Below, piece by piece: positions 1 through 9,096 of a DNA stretch of 64,000 bases. The stretch lies in NCBI GenBank assembly GCA_002452405.1, contig DKFP01000006.1, forward strand, positions 1 to 64,000, given 5' to 3'. Every line of letters begins with the position of its first letter. Position 1 is the stretch's first letter. The notes below the pieces were generated by a model that made no database searches, had not been told where the DNA came from, and was given only the letters and a program-made list of their open reading frames with translations. This stretch comes from Deferribacteraceae bacterium UBA6793 (GTDB taxonomy: Bacteria > Chrysiogenota > Deferribacteres > Deferribacterales > Geovibrionaceae). Both the position numbers and the translations under genes were made by a program.

Positions 1-2
1 CT

Positions 3-1304
3 CACATGGTTGACGAGGATTTCTTCGAAAACGGAATGGGTTTTGACGGTTCTTCCATCCGCGGATGGCAGGCTATCAACAATTCCGACATGATCATGGT
101 TCCGGATCCCTCAACTGCTAAGATCGATCCTTTTGCAGAGCTTCCTATCCTTTACATGATCTGCAACATTTTCGACCCTATCAGCAAAGAACCCTATTCA
201 AGAGACCCCAGAAACATCGCTAAAAAAGCCGTTAAATACCTTCAGTCTACAGGTATCGCTGACACTGCATATTTCGGACCTGAAGCCGAGTTTTTCCTGT
301 TCGACAACATCCAGTTCGACTATACAAGAAACACAGGCTACTTCTTCATCGACTCTGAAGAAGGCGACTGGAACACAGGCGCAGAAGGCAAAAACCTCGG
401 ATATAAAGTTGCCAACAAAGGCGGCTATTTCCCCGCTCCCCCCATCGACTCTCTGTGGGATGTCCGTAACGAAATGGTTATGACAATGGAGTCACTCGGT
501 CTCGTTATCGAAAACTCTCACCACGAAGTTGCAACAGGCGGTCAGTGCGAAATCGATATGAAATTCGAAGAAATGCTTAAAATGGCTGACCAGCTTATGA
601 CTTACAAATATGTTGTAAGAAACGTTGCAAAAGCTCACGGCAAAACTGCAACATTCATGCCCAAACCTCTCCATGGCGACAACGGTTCCGGTATGCACGT
701 TCACCAGTCACTCTGGAAAGACGGCAAACCTCTTTTCGCCGGCGAGCAGTACGCGGGAATGAGCGAAATGGCTCTGTATTACATCGGCGGTATCATCAAA
801 CACGCTAATACTATCGCTGCTTTTACAAACCCTACAACTAACTCATACAAAAGACTTGTACCCGGATTCGAAGCTCCCGTTTCTCTGGCTTACTCTTCCA
901 GAAACAGATCAGCTTCCATCAGAATCCCTATGTACTCTCCCTCTCCCAAGGCTAAACGTGTTGAGATCAGATTCCCTGATCCTCTTTGCAACCCCTATCT
1001 TGCGTTCTCCGTTATGCTGCTTGCAGGTCTTGACGGTATCCAGAACAAAATCGATCCGGGCGAGCCTATGGATAAAAACCTGTATGACCTCGATCCTATC
1101 GAGCTGTCTGCAATTCCCCAAATGCCCTCTTCTCTTGCGCAGTCCATCAACGCTCTTGAGAAAGACCACGACTTCCTTCTTAAAGGCGATGTTTTCACTG
1201 AAGACGTTATCTCAAGCTGGATCGAGTACAAGAGAGCAAACGAGATATCTGCTATCGACAGCAGACCTCACCCCTACGAGTTCAAACTCTACTTCGACGC
1301 TTAA
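3..1304 (+). CDS. glnA: Glutamine synthetase type I (5' end cut by window)
   Basis: Catalyses ATP-dependent amidation of glutamate with ammonium, in the cytoplasm as a dodecamer. The reading frame is open to the left edge (first whole codon at 3), and about 35-40 N-terminal residues are missing compared with the usual 470. Visible hallmarks are GFDGSSIRG at the start, the ATP/metal-binding KPLHGDNGSGMH, NPTTNSYKRLVPG and RSASIRIP. A NLYDL motif matches the adenylylated tyrosine of GSI-beta enzymes, so control by GlnE-type adenylylation is likely (inference). A rho-independent terminator follows 25 bases after the stop. The identity is certain; the true start is outside the window. Confidence 0.98.
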   Translation, partial: HMVDEDFFENGMGFDGSSIRGWQAINNSDMIMVPDPSTAKIDPFAELPILYMICNIFDPISKEPYSRDPRNIAKKAVKYLQSTGIADTAYFGPEAEFFLFDNIQFDYTRNTGYFFIDSEEGDWNTGAEGKNLGYKVANKGGYFPAPPIDSLWDVRNEMVMTMESLGLVIENSHHEVATGGQCEIDMKFEEMLKMADQLMTYKYVVRNVAKAHGKTATFMPKPLHGDNGSGMHVHQSLWKDGKPLFAGEQYAGMSEMALYYIGGIIKHANTIAAFTNPTTNSYKRLVPGFEAPVSLAYSSRNRSASIRIPMYSPSPKAKRVEIRFPDPLCNPYLAFSVMLLAGLDGIQNKIDPGEPMDKNLYDLDPIELSAIPQMPSSLAQSINALEKDHDFLLKGDVFTEDVISSWIEYKRANEISAIDSRPHPYEFKLYFDA

Positions 1305-1325
1305 TAAGCCAGTCGAACCAGATAT

Positions 1326-1354
1326 TAAAAGGGCGCTTTCGGGCGCCTTTTTTT
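1326..1354 (+). terminator. Rho-independent terminator of glnA
   Basis: A GC-rich stem (GGCGC pairing with GCGCC, extended by A-T pairs, TTCGG-containing loop) runs straight into seven T residues, 22 bases after the glnA stop. Confidence 0.9.
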
Positions 1355-1386
1355 ATGATGTCAAAATTTTTCCGTATACTGAAAGA

Positions 1387-1470
1387 TGAGACTGCTTCAC
1401 CCTTGAAGGGATTCGCAGAGACGGTTTTCTTTTTCGTCTTCGCGAGGAGTGCAGCGACGACGCGATCTCA
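1387..1470. repeat. Dispersed imperfect palindrome, copy 1
   Basis: An 84-bp element with outer arms TGAGACTGC / GCGATCTCA and inner arms CGCAGAGACG / CGTCTTCGCG around a T-rich centre. The same scheme recurs at about 8.08, 17.43, 42.39 and 49.08 kb. It lies between the glnA terminator and the next plus-strand gene. No ORF is encoded, so it behaves like a REP/MITE-type element. Confidence 0.85.
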
Positions 1471-1532
1471 CCATATTATATTATACTGTCCATTCCTTTT
1501 CCCATCCTGATGAAATTATGGTAACATTCTTC

Positions 1533-2354
1533 ATGGAAATACAAATAATTGCAGATAACTACGTTGACAGCACAGGACTTTTAGCGGAACACGGATTCTC
1601 ATGCCTGATTTCGGCAAAAGGAAAAACTATTCTTTTTGATACAGGACAGGGAGACGGCTTCATAAATAACATCCGCAGGATGAATATCACTTACGCCGAC
1701 TGCATAGCCCTTTCCCACGGACACTATGACCACACCGGAGGGCTTTCAAAGCACCTTGCGGAGTGCGCCTCCATCTCAGGAGACATCTACGCATCAAAAT
1801 TTATCTTTGAAAACCACCTGAAACTGGACAATGGCAAAACTGAATATGATTTCATAGGATTCGGCGGCACCAGAGGCGATATCGAGCGCAGATTCAGACT
1901 GCACCTTAACAAGGAAATCACTGAAATCTATCCTGATATATTTCTTTCCGGAGTTATAGAGCGAAGCGTGGATTTTGACGCAGACGGTAAACTGTTTGCA
2001 GAGGTTGACGGTGTAACTGCAAAAGACAGGTTCCGTGATGAGCAGTTTCTTGTTGTTCGCGAAAACGAAGGCATACATATAGTGACCGGATGCTCTCACT
2101 GCGGACCGGAAAATCTGATCGACTTCGCTAAAAAGCTGTTCCCCGACAAGAAAATACTGTCACTGACAGGGGGACTCCACCTCTTCCGCTCGGATGGCAG
2201 CTACACTCAAAAAGTAATAGACGTTCTGCGCAAAGAAGACATAAAAACCATCGCAACGGGACACTGCACAGGCATTGATGCATCGTTCGCCATAAAGGCT
2301 GCACTTGGCGAAAACGTTCTGTTCACAAAAGCAGGAATGAAGATAGTATATTAA
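1533..2354 (+). CDS. MBL-fold metal-dependent hydrolase (COG1237-like)
   Basis: A metallo-beta-lactamase-fold protein of 273 residues. The metal-binding motif is clear (SHGHYDHTGG), with later metal ligands in GCSHCG and near GLHLF and TGHCTG. The N-terminal EHGFSCLI is typical of the COG1237 group, some members of which are annotated as dihydropterin/RFA-P synthase-like enzymes; the substrate here is unknown. I chose the ATG at 1533 because the family starts directly with the first beta strand; 1518 is an in-frame alternative, and neither has a strong ribosome-binding site. The gene converges on the UbiB-like gene with a 4-bp overlap of the stop codons. Confidence 0.85.
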   Translation: MEIQIIADNYVDSTGLLAEHGFSCLISAKGKTILFDTGQGDGFINNIRRMNITYADCIALSHGHYDHTGGLSKHLAECASISGDIYASKFIFENHLKLDNGKTEYDFIGFGGTRGDIERRFRLHLNKEITEIYPDIFLSGVIERSVDFDADGKLFAEVDGVTAKDRFRDEQFLVVRENEGIHIVTGCSHCGPENLIDFAKKLFPDKKILSLTGGLHLFRSDGSYTQKVIDVLRKEDIKTIATGHCTGIDASFAIKAALGENVLFTKAGMKIVY

Positions 2355-3907
2355 AGAGAAAAGATAATTTTGAGAACGCCCGCACCGAAAAGCGCATAAG
2401 AAACGTATTCGTGGTGCGGTATTTCCGAACCCTGAACAAAAAACGCAGTGATTATGACAAGTATTCCTGTGAAGATGGGGCGAAGATATTTTTTCAGCGC
2501 CAGCTTCAAAGACTCCTTATCGTCGGGTGAGATACGCACCTCAAGGTTATTGCCGCTGAGGTCGTTCACAACCTTTTTAACTTTTTTCAATGTCAACGGC
2601 AGTTCAAGTGTCTCTCTTTTAGCAGTTTCCCAAAGTCCGTCGGTAAAACCAAGCGCTTCCGGCATACGTTCCTTCAGAATGGGCAGAATATCCTTGATAC
2701 CGTTAAAATTATGGATGTAGTTTGTGCCTAGCCCCTCTATGATGGAACTCATGCGCATCAGATAAACCGCCTCCTGCGGCAGCTTATACGGCACTGACTT
2801 CAGCGAATCCATAAGCGCATAGGCGAGTGACTGCATACTCTGGGCAGACAGGGCGTTGTTATCCAGTATGTCAAAAACCTGCTCTGCAAGATCCTGCAAC
2901 CCGAACTCAGGAGCATCAATGGAGATGATACCCAGCTTTTTGGCGCACTTGATATATTCCTCAAAATCCCTTTCATTTGCGGCTTTCACCAGTGAGATGA
3001 TATTCTGTCTGGTTTTTGAAGGTATCCTCTGCACCATACCGAAATCAAGCAGGATAAGCTCACCCTCCTCCGTTACAAGAAGGTTTCCCGGGTGCGGATC
3101 TGCATGGAAAAAGCCTTTGATAAAGGATTGGTCAACATAGAAATTCACCAGTTTTGACATGAGTTTTTCGAAACTGATATTCAGTTTTTTCAGATTTTCC
3201 TTGTCGTCAAACCTGTAGCCACGCTCAAACGACATAACCATGGCGTCCGCGCAGGAGCACTCCGGATAGCCTATGGGAAATTGCACTCCGTTGTCTGGGT
3301 ACAGCTCATGAAACTTTTGAAGGTTGAGCATCTCAATATTGAGGTCAACCTCTTTCATTATCATTCGGCTGAACTCCGCAATAACCGATTCCAGTGAATT
3401 TTTAGTGTTTTCAGAAAACATTGGTTTGAACAGCTTCTGAAAGAACGCCAGAATATTGATATCCGAACGGATAACGTTCTCAATATCGTATCTGCGCAGC
3501 TTAACGGCGACTTCAGTTCCATCAACAAGTATGGCTCTGTGAACCTGTCCTATGGAAGCGCTGGCAATTGGCTTTTTTTCAAACTCCCTGAAACATACGC
3601 GTCCGCCGAAAGAACGCTGAAAGATTTTTTCAAAATCATCCTGAGACATGGGCGGTATTTCATCGTGGAGCTGACGAAGGTAAAAAAGATAATTGTCCGG
3701 AAAGAAATCGGCACGGGTAGCGAGCACCTGCGCCAGTTTAATAAAGCTCGCACCGAGACTGTTTATATTGGTTTTGAGTATTTCAGGCGGCAAAGGTTTT
3801 ATGAACATAAAACTTTTGTTTCCCCTGATAATCATGAAAACGGTCAGGATAACTCTGAAAACATGGTATACCCTGACCGGTGAATAGTATCTGATGAAGT
3901 TTCGCAA
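2351..3907 (-). CDS. UbiB/AarF-type atypical protein kinase (ABC1 family)
   Basis: A 518-residue ADCK/UbiB-like atypical kinase, usually linked to quinone biosynthesis. Family signatures present are the N-terminal KxGQ-like motif (here KLAQ), the alanine-rich nucleotide loop ASIGQVHRA, the lysine in VAVKLR, the catalytic FHADPHPGN and the metal-binding LLDFGM. Two hydrophobic C-terminal segments suggest membrane anchoring, as in the family. The start is TTG, one base after the stop of the small upstream gene, with no good ribosome-binding site, so translation is probably coupled. It is the last gene of a minus-strand run with the ABC-F ATPase. The quinone role is inferred from the family. Confidence 0.88.
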   Translation of the reverse strand: MRNFIRYYSPVRVYHVFRVILTVFMIIRGNKSFMFIKPLPPEILKTNINSLGASFIKLAQVLATRADFFPDNYLFYLRQLHDEIPPMSQDDFEKIFQRSFGGRVCFREFEKKPIASASIGQVHRAILVDGTEVAVKLRRYDIENVIRSDINILAFFQKLFKPMFSENTKNSLESVIAEFSRMIMKEVDLNIEMLNLQKFHELYPDNGVQFPIGYPECSCADAMVMSFERGYRFDDKENLKKLNISFEKLMSKLVNFYVDQSFIKGFFHADPHPGNLLVTEEGELILLDFGMVQRIPSKTRQNIISLVKAANERDFEEYIKCAKKLGIISIDAPEFGLQDLAEQVFDILDNNALSAQSMQSLAYALMDSLKSVPYKLPQEAVYLMRMSSIIEGLGTNYIHNFNGIKDILPILKERMPEALGFTDGLWETAKRETLELPLTLKKVKKVVNDLSGNNLEVRISPDDKESLKLALKKYLRPIFTGILVIITAFFVQGSEIPHHEYVSYALFGAGVLKIIFSL

Positions 3908-3908
3908 C

Positions 3909-4184
3909 TTATTTTTCGTTTATCATCTTTTTCAGTTCTTCTATATCCTCTTTAGTGGCAAGCCCCATTTCGGAAAGAGCCTCTTTAACTACTTTTTTAA
4001 ATTTCTCGCTGAATTCTTTCTCTTCCTCTTTTGCTCTCTTTCTTGCCTCTGCAAGGAACTCAACCTGCTGTTCTTTGGTTATCTTGCCCTTTTCGGCAAG
4101 CGCTTTTATTTCGTCCTCAATCTTCTCTTTGGCAATAAGTGCGGAACCAAGCCCCAGATAAAAAAGGTCTTTAATGTCAGCCAT
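3909..4184 (-). CDS. Small charged helical protein, phasin/COG3937-like
   Basis: A protein of 91 residues, almost wholly alpha-helical and rich in Lys and Glu, with coiled-coil-like heptads in the centre and a C-terminal ATKEDIEELKK helix. This resembles the short PhaF/phasin-like COG3937 group, whose molecular role is poorly known. I place the start at the ATG at 4184 because a GGAGG lies just upstream; a longer ORF lacks this support. It sits between the ABC-F gene (13-bp gap) and the UbiB-like gene (1-bp gap), in an apparent operon. No polyhydroxyalkanoate genes are nearby, so a granule role is not supported by context. Confidence 0.75.
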   Translation of the reverse strand: MADIKDLFYLGLGSALIAKEKIEDEIKALAEKGKITKEQQVEFLAEARKRAKEEEKEFSEKFKKVVKEALSEMGLATKEDIEELKKMINEK

Positions 4185-4197
4185 TTTATCCTCCGTT

Positions 4198-6030
4198 TCA
4201 GCCAAGCTGATTTAATTTTTCCTCATATTGTGCGGTAAGAGTTTCAAGCTGTTCGGCAGCTTCCAGAAACTTCTCAACCATATCGTCTGCGCTCTTTTTC
4301 GCCTCGTCCAGTTCCTTTGAAAGTCTTGCAATCTCCATCGGTTCGCCATTTGACGAAGCATCGATAAGCTCCCTGTTTAAAATCTCTATCCTGTTCTCAA
4401 TAAGTGCAATATCTTTTTCCAGTCTGTCGTGCCGCTCCTGAATCGGTTTAAGCACTTTACCTTTCTCCGCAATGATTTCCGAGCGAAGTTTTCTTTGTTC
4501 CTTTTTACTGTTGGCAGAGACCTGCGCCGACGCTTTGTCGGAAAATTCTTCGCCCCAGCCTACTTTCTCAAGAAACTCCTCATATCCGCCCTCGAAAACC
4601 TCAACGGTATCGTTGCGGAACACTATCAGGCGCTCGGCAATTGCGTTCAAAAACATTTCGTTGTGGGTTACCATAACCACAGTTCCCTTGAACTGATCAA
4701 CCGCCTCAAGCAAAGAATCGCACGACTGCATGTCAAGGTGGTTGGTAGGTTCATCGAGAAACAGTATGTTTGCAGGCTCAAGTATAGCCTTCGCAAGCAT
4801 AACGCGGCTCTTTTCGCCGCCCGAAAGCACCGATATCTTTTTAAGCGCATCGTCGCCGGAAAACATCATGGTTCCCGCCGCATCACGAGCCCTTTGCCTG
4901 TCGATTGACGGGTCAACCTGCACAAGTTCCTGCTCAATTGTATTATTTAGCCCCAGTCTCTGAACGTTCGTCTGTTCGTAAATAGCTGGTTTCAGTTGAG
5001 CATGATTGGAAATCACACCGCTGTCAGGTTCTGAAATGCCACAGAGCATTTTCAGAAGAGTGGTCTTACCTTTACCGTTCTTACCTATTATACATATCTT
5101 TTCGCCGGAACCCACAGTAATACTGAAATTTTTAATGAGCGGATTAGATTTATCATACCCAAAGGTGATGTCTTTGACATTTATCAGCTCTTTTGCGCGT
5201 ATCTCGCTGTAGTTGAAACAGAACTCAAGGTCTTCAATCTCGTCCAGTTTGTCCTTTTTCGACATCTTCTCAAGCATCTTAACACGGGACTGTACGCGGC
5301 TGGCGAGGCTCGCCTTTGACTTAAAACGCTCAACAAAGCGCTCAACCTCTTTGCGTTTCAACTCTTCGTTCTGACGGGTCTTTTCGTAAATCTCCTCGTC
5401 AGCGGCTATCTGTTCGTAAAACTTGCCTGTGTCACCCTTTATCTTGCGCACCTGCAAACGATGGATACCAAGTGTATGGGTCACAACCCTGTCCATGAAC
5501 GCTCTGTCGTGGGTGATGAGCATCAGCTCTCCCTTCCACTTTATGAGAAACTGCTCAAGCCAGCGGATAGAAGTTATGTCCAGATAGTTCGTCGGCTCAT
5601 CGAGCAGCAGCATATCCGGCTCTGAAAGAAGAAGTTTCGCCAGATTAAGGCGCACCTGATATCCGCCTGAAAACTCATTGGGTGACTTATCCATGTCCTC
5701 GTCGGAAAAACCGAGACCTGAAAGTATTTTTTCAGCCTTCCAAACGTCGTCGCGCTCCGCCTCTTTAAGACCGGAAGCCGCCTCTTCCCGCGCGGTTTTA
5801 TGTTTAAAATCAATGACCTGTTGCAGATATCCGAGTGTATAGTTCCTCGGCACATTGATTATACCGTCGTCCTGTTCCTGTTCTCCGGTGAGGATACGCA
5901 TGAGAGTGGTCTTGCCATGCCCGTTGCGCCCTACCAGCCCGACACGCTCGCCGGAATTTACTCTGAAACTGATATCTTTAAATAGTGTCCTTGCTCCGTA
6001 GCTTTTGGACAAATTCTCAACACTTAACAC
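4198..6030 (-). CDS. ABC-F family ATPase (Uup/YheS-like)
   Basis: A soluble protein of 610 residues with two ABC cassettes and no membrane segment, as in ribosome-associated ABC-F ATPases. Walker A motifs are GRNGHGKTT and GKNGKGKTT; signature motifs are EFSGGYQ and LSGGEKSR; Walker B motifs LLLDEPTNYLD and LFLDEPTNHLD follow. A charged linker lies between the cassettes, and a long Glu/Lys-rich C-terminal coiled coil resembles that of Uup. The start is GTG with a GAGG upstream. The subfamily (translation factor or antibiotic-resistance type) cannot be fixed by eye; the housekeeping context favours the former. Confidence 0.92.
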   Translation of the reverse strand: MLSVENLSKSYGARTLFKDISFRVNSGERVGLVGRNGHGKTTLMRILTGEQEQDDGIINVPRNYTLGYLQQVIDFKHKTAREEAASGLKEAERDDVWKAEKILSGLGFSDEDMDKSPNEFSGGYQVRLNLAKLLLSEPDMLLLDEPTNYLDITSIRWLEQFLIKWKGELMLITHDRAFMDRVVTHTLGIHRLQVRKIKGDTGKFYEQIAADEEIYEKTRQNEELKRKEVERFVERFKSKASLASRVQSRVKMLEKMSKKDKLDEIEDLEFCFNYSEIRAKELINVKDITFGYDKSNPLIKNFSITVGSGEKICIIGKNGKGKTTLLKMLCGISEPDSGVISNHAQLKPAIYEQTNVQRLGLNNTIEQELVQVDPSIDRQRARDAAGTMMFSGDDALKKISVLSGGEKSRVMLAKAILEPANILFLDEPTNHLDMQSCDSLLEAVDQFKGTVVMVTHNEMFLNAIAERLIVFRNDTVEVFEGGYEEFLEKVGWGEEFSDKASAQVSANSKKEQRKLRSEIIAEKGKVLKPIQERHDRLEKDIALIENRIEILNRELIDASSNGEPMEIARLSKELDEAKKSADDMVEKFLEAAEQLETLTAQYEEKLNQLG

Positions 6031-6055
6031 TTTTACCTCTGATTACATTGAAGAA

Positions 6056-6086
6056 ATGAAAAAGAAAAGGGGAGGTTGCCCTCCCC
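6056..6086 (-). terminator. Rho-independent terminator downstream of STAS-like gene
   Basis: On the minus strand a GGGGAGG / CCTCCCC stem with a 4-base loop is followed by a T-rich run (TTTTCTTTTT), just after the stop at 6095. It separates this gene from the ABC-F operon. Confidence 0.8.
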
Positions 6087-6094
6087 GTTGGGAT

Positions 6095-6391
6095 TTATTT
6101 AATCTGTCTGACGTGGAAAAGTTCGATGAGGCTGAGCTGGTCGAGCAGCGCATAGAGCCTTTCGTCCCATACGTTCACATTAAGCGAAACGCCGTCCACA
6201 TTTATTATTTTAATGAAAAAGCCGATGACGGATGAAACCATGGAAAGAGAATCTTTAACATTGACAGTAAGATTTTTAGTACCGTTGCTGATAAGCTGTT
6301 GAATTGTCATTTTGATCTCGTTGTAATGATCAAGGGACTTGATATTCCCAAGAATTTCAACCGTGTGGTTGTCGATAACCTTGATTTCCAT
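6095..6391 (-). CDS. STAS-like small protein
   Basis: A 98-residue cytoplasmic protein with the alternating strand/helix pattern of STAS or anti-sigma-antagonist domains (start MEIKVIDNHTVEILG, middle LTVNVKDSLSMVSSVIGFFIKI, C-terminal LSLIELFHV). The usual phosphorylatable DSxG serine is not clearly present; DSLSMVSS is the nearest equivalent. GGAG lies 8 bases before the ATG. No kinase or phosphatase partner is adjacent. The fold assignment is inferred from pattern only. Confidence 0.6.
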   Translation of the reverse strand: MEIKVIDNHTVEILGNIKSLDHYNEIKMTIQQLISNGTKNLTVNVKDSLSMVSSVIGFFIKIINVDGVSLNVNVWDERLYALLDQLSLIELFHVRQIK

Positions 6392-6477
6392 TTCCGACTC
6401 CGTAAATTAAACTGTTTGTATGTTCCAAAACCAGCGGGCAAATCACCCGCATCAACCCGCAATTATAATAGTTTTAA

Positions 6478-6505
6478 CACATGCTCCCGATTCTGGCAAC
6501 ATGTG
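6478..6505. other. Inverted repeat after phoH-like gene
   Basis: CACATG and CATGTG arms with two internal mismatches form a hairpin 13 bases downstream of the PIN-PhoH stop (minus strand). There is no clean T tract, so it may be a weak terminator or a regulatory palindrome in front of the STAS-like gene. Confidence 0.4.
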
Positions 6506-6517
6506 ATAATGTGCTTT

Positions 6518-7924
6518 TTACAGTATCTCGGCTGCAATGGTGGCAAGTCTGCTTCTTTCACCCTTATCAAGATATATTGTTGACGCATGTTTAAATCTGG
6601 CATAGGTGAATTTTTCCGACGCGTTCACAAGTCCGTTGTCACGCTCATTCAGATAAGGGTTATCAATCTGTTTAAGGTCGCCTGTAAACACCATTTTGGC
6701 GTTCACGCCGGCTCTTGTGATGATGGTCTTTATCTCGTGGGGGCTGAGGTTCTGCGCCTCGTCAACAACGAGATATGTTTCCATCAGTGTACGACCTCTT
6801 ATGTAAGTAAGTGCTTCTATCTCAAGCATTTTGGACGCTTTCAGATAGTCTATGGTCGCCTCGTGCATCTGGTTTTTGGACAGATATTCATCTTTGACCT
6901 CAATCCTGCCCTTGTCCATCATATAGACGATGAACTCCATGTTGTCATAGATAGGCTTGAGCCACGGGTCGAGTTTTTCATTAATATTTCCGGGGAGATA
7001 TCCGAGGTCTCTGCCCATGGGAATGGGTGAGCGGGTGACTATCAGTCTTTTGTATTTATCGTTCAGAACTGAGTGAAGCCCTGCGCAGAGCGCAAGGAGC
7101 GTTTTTCCGGTACCTGCGATACCGATGGCGAAAACGACGTCGATATCGGGGTCGAGGAGCGAATCCATCAGATATATCTGTTTGCGGTTGGCGGGGGTAA
7201 CGCCGAGGATGGGTTCATTCTGGTGGAGCAGTCTGAAAGCGCCGTCCATGGGGTTTCCGTTGCCTATGTAGCGCACAAGGGCGCTTTTCTGGGGGCTTAT
7301 CTCGCCTTTCAGTATGAAATACTCATTTACGCGGGGACCGAAATTTTCACCATCCTGTCTGCGCACGCCTTCCGGCACGGGGAGTTCCTTCTCCTGATAG
7401 AGCGTGTTTATGTACTCGTCCGGGACAAAAAGTGTGTCGTCGGCATTATCTATGAAAGAAGTGGTCTTTTCATGGTAGTAATCTTCGGCATCCAGCCCAA
7501 CTGCGTTGGCTTTGATGCGCAGGTTAACGTCCTTAGTGACGATTATCGTCTCAAGTTTGGACTCCTGCTTCACCTGAAGCGCAGTGGCAAGGATAATGTT
7601 ATCGTTTTTACTGAGGTCAAACCCCGCGGGGATAAGGCTTCTTGTCTTCTCATCCTGAAAGCGGATGGTCAGCTTTCCACCGGAATCCAGCTTAACGCCT
7701 TTCAGGAGGTCGCCCTCTTTCTCTTCACGGTATTTTTCCACGATGCGGATGAAGCTGCGGGCATTGTACCCGTTCAGGTCAACGTTCTTTTTAAAAGAAT
7801 CAACTTCCTCAAGAACAACGGCGGGGAGAATTATGTTGTTGTTGTCGAAAGTTTCGAGACAGTTGGGTGAATAGAGGATAACGTTTGTGTCGATAATGAA
7901 ATTTTTGACTTTTTTTGATGCCAT
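6518..7924 (-). CDS. PIN domain-PhoH family ATPase/ribonuclease
   Basis: A 468-residue fusion of a PIN ribonuclease domain (residues about 5-150, with acidic residues in IIDTNV, LEEVDSFK and DVNLRIKA) and a PhoH P-loop ATPase (about 235-468, Walker A GIAGTGKT at 268-275, Walker B LVVDEAQN). This is the PhoH2 architecture, known as an RNA helicase-nuclease in some bacteria. GGAG lies 8 bases upstream of the ATG. It is monocistronic on the minus strand, with its own promoter-like region carrying a palindrome. No antitoxin-sized ORF precedes it, unlike the phoAT-phoH2 arrangement. Confidence 0.92.
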   Translation of the reverse strand: MASKKVKNFIIDTNVILYSPNCLETFDNNNIILPAVVLEEVDSFKKNVDLNGYNARSFIRIVEKYREEKEGDLLKGVKLDSGGKLTIRFQDEKTRSLIPAGFDLSKNDNIILATALQVKQESKLETIIVTKDVNLRIKANAVGLDAEDYYHEKTTSFIDNADDTLFVPDEYINTLYQEKELPVPEGVRRQDGENFGPRVNEYFILKGEISPQKSALVRYIGNGNPMDGAFRLLHQNEPILGVTPANRKQIYLMDSLLDPDIDVVFAIGIAGTGKTLLALCAGLHSVLNDKYKRLIVTRSPIPMGRDLGYLPGNINEKLDPWLKPIYDNMEFIVYMMDKGRIEVKDEYLSKNQMHEATIDYLKASKMLEIEALTYIRGRTLMETYLVVDEAQNLSPHEIKTIITRAGVNAKMVFTGDLKQIDNPYLNERDNGLVNASEKFTYARFKHASTIYLDKGERSRLATIAAEIL

Positions 7925-7986
7925 GCAGATACTCCAAATTGGCTTTCTGATACACAGAAGCCTAAAATTAATATACCTGATAGAAG

Positions 7987-8004
7987 GATGTCAAGCAAGA
8001 CATC
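7987..8004. promoter_or_regulatory. Palindrome over the phoH-like promoter
   Basis: An exact inverted repeat GATGTC-N6-GACATC about 65-80 bases before the PIN-PhoH start. On the minus strand it overlaps a TTGACA (7989-7994) followed 15-17 bases later by AT-rich -10 candidates. The position suits a repressor operator; the regulator is unknown. Confidence 0.45.
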
Positions 8005-8083
8005 TTATTTGACTATTTACCTACAAAAAAACAGTTTGTTTGCCACATGCGCAGACATCTGAGGTTTCAGGAAGAAACCTAAC

Positions 8084-8150
8084 GAGACTGCTTCGTCACT
8101 TCATTCCTCGCAGAAACAAACAACCGTCTTCGCGAGGAGGGAGCGGTTAT
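8084..8150. repeat. Dispersed imperfect palindrome, copy 2 (right arm degraded)
   Basis: It shares GAGACTGCTTCGTC, CCTCGCAGA and CGTCTTCGCGAGGAG with the other copies, but the final CGATCTCA arm is replaced, and the stop codon of the TonB-like gene falls here. It sits at the 3' end of that minus-strand gene. Confidence 0.7.
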
Positions 8151-9013
8151 CAATACACCTGAAAGCCGCCGCCGATGATATACTGGAAGTATGCATCCAC
8201 CTTCAGGTTATCAAGCGCGTATGAATCCGGCAGCGGAACGCCCGCCATCTTTTTCAGCGCTGTTATAACCTCGTTGTCAAGATCCGGATAGCCGCTGGAA
8301 CGGATTATGCGGATGCTGGATATCCGTCCGTCTCGGGAGATTATGAACGAAGCCTGAACAACACCCTGCTCTCCGCGTATGGCTGATTCCGGCGGATAAG
8401 TCCAGACTCTGTAAAGTCTTGATGCGAATTTATAGAAATATGACTGATAGCGGAATTTGACATACTGCATGGACACGGAGTCCTCTCCTGTGACCTTCGC
8501 ACCGCCGTTAGCATACTTCTCAATGGTTTCTTTGGGGTTCATAATATCGTCGATACGTTTGCGGTCGGCATCCTTTTTAGAGGTGTCCGGCAGTGTTTTC
8601 GGGGTATCCGGCGAAACTTTAGGCACGCTGGCATCGCTTTTCGGCGGCAAGGCATCCGGCGGAGCCTGACGCTGCTGTGTTTTCGGTGCAGACGGCGGTA
8701 CAGGAGTTTTATCAGGCGATTTTCTCATATCCTGTCCGTCCTTCACAGGTGCTTTCTTCTCCTGTTTGGGCGGGACAGGCTTATCCTGCTCAAGTTTTGT
8801 ATCCTTCTTTTCGTCAAGAGGCATGGGAGGGATGTATTTTTTGGGCTGCGGAGGCAGCGGCTTTTTCGGCTGCTCCTGTTTTTCTTTTGGAACTATCTGA
8901 ACATCAATGGGTTTTTCACGTTCCTTCTCCTCTTTCGGCAGATGAAAAACACCCAGCCCGAAAAGGTGGAGCAGGAGCGACAATAACAGAAATATCCAGA
9001 ATATGTTACGCAT
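8150..9013 (-). CDS. TonB/TolA-like energy transducer
   Basis: A 287-residue inner-membrane protein. It has a single N-terminal membrane helix (residues about 4-24), a long Pro/Lys/Glu-rich periplasmic spacer (about 25-165), and a C-terminal TonB-like domain with YRVWTYPPESAIRG, GVVQASFIISRDGRI and SSGYPDLDNEVI. Such proteins couple the proton-motive force to outer-membrane transport or envelope integrity. No exbBD or TonB-dependent receptor is adjacent, so TonB versus TolA cannot be decided by context. The GTASG-type core of TonB_C is divergent. No strong ribosome-binding site precedes the ATG. Confidence 0.82.
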   Translation of the reverse strand: MRNIFWIFLLLSLLLHLFGLGVFHLPKEEKEREKPIDVQIVPKEKQEQPKKPLPPQPKKYIPPMPLDEKKDTKLEQDKPVPPKQEKKAPVKDGQDMRKSPDKTPVPPSAPKTQQRQAPPDALPPKSDASVPKVSPDTPKTLPDTSKKDADRKRIDDIMNPKETIEKYANGGAKVTGEDSVSMQYVKFRYQSYFYKFASRLYRVWTYPPESAIRGEQGVVQASFIISRDGRISSIRIIRSSGYPDLDNEVITALKKMAGVPLPDSYALDNLKVDAYFQYIIGGGFQVY

Positions 9014-9096
9014 CAGAAGAAGATACTCTCAGATAGATTTATTTACAAGACTGAAACTACGGCAAAAAGTTCGATTAGGGTTTTCAGATAAAAAAA

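Noticed and set aside
7073..7870. Long plus-strand ORF (265 aa) opposite the PIN-PhoH gene
   Set aside because: It lies wholly inside the PIN-PhoH coding region; the minus-strand protein has clear PIN and PhoH motifs, while this one has none and no ribosome-binding site.
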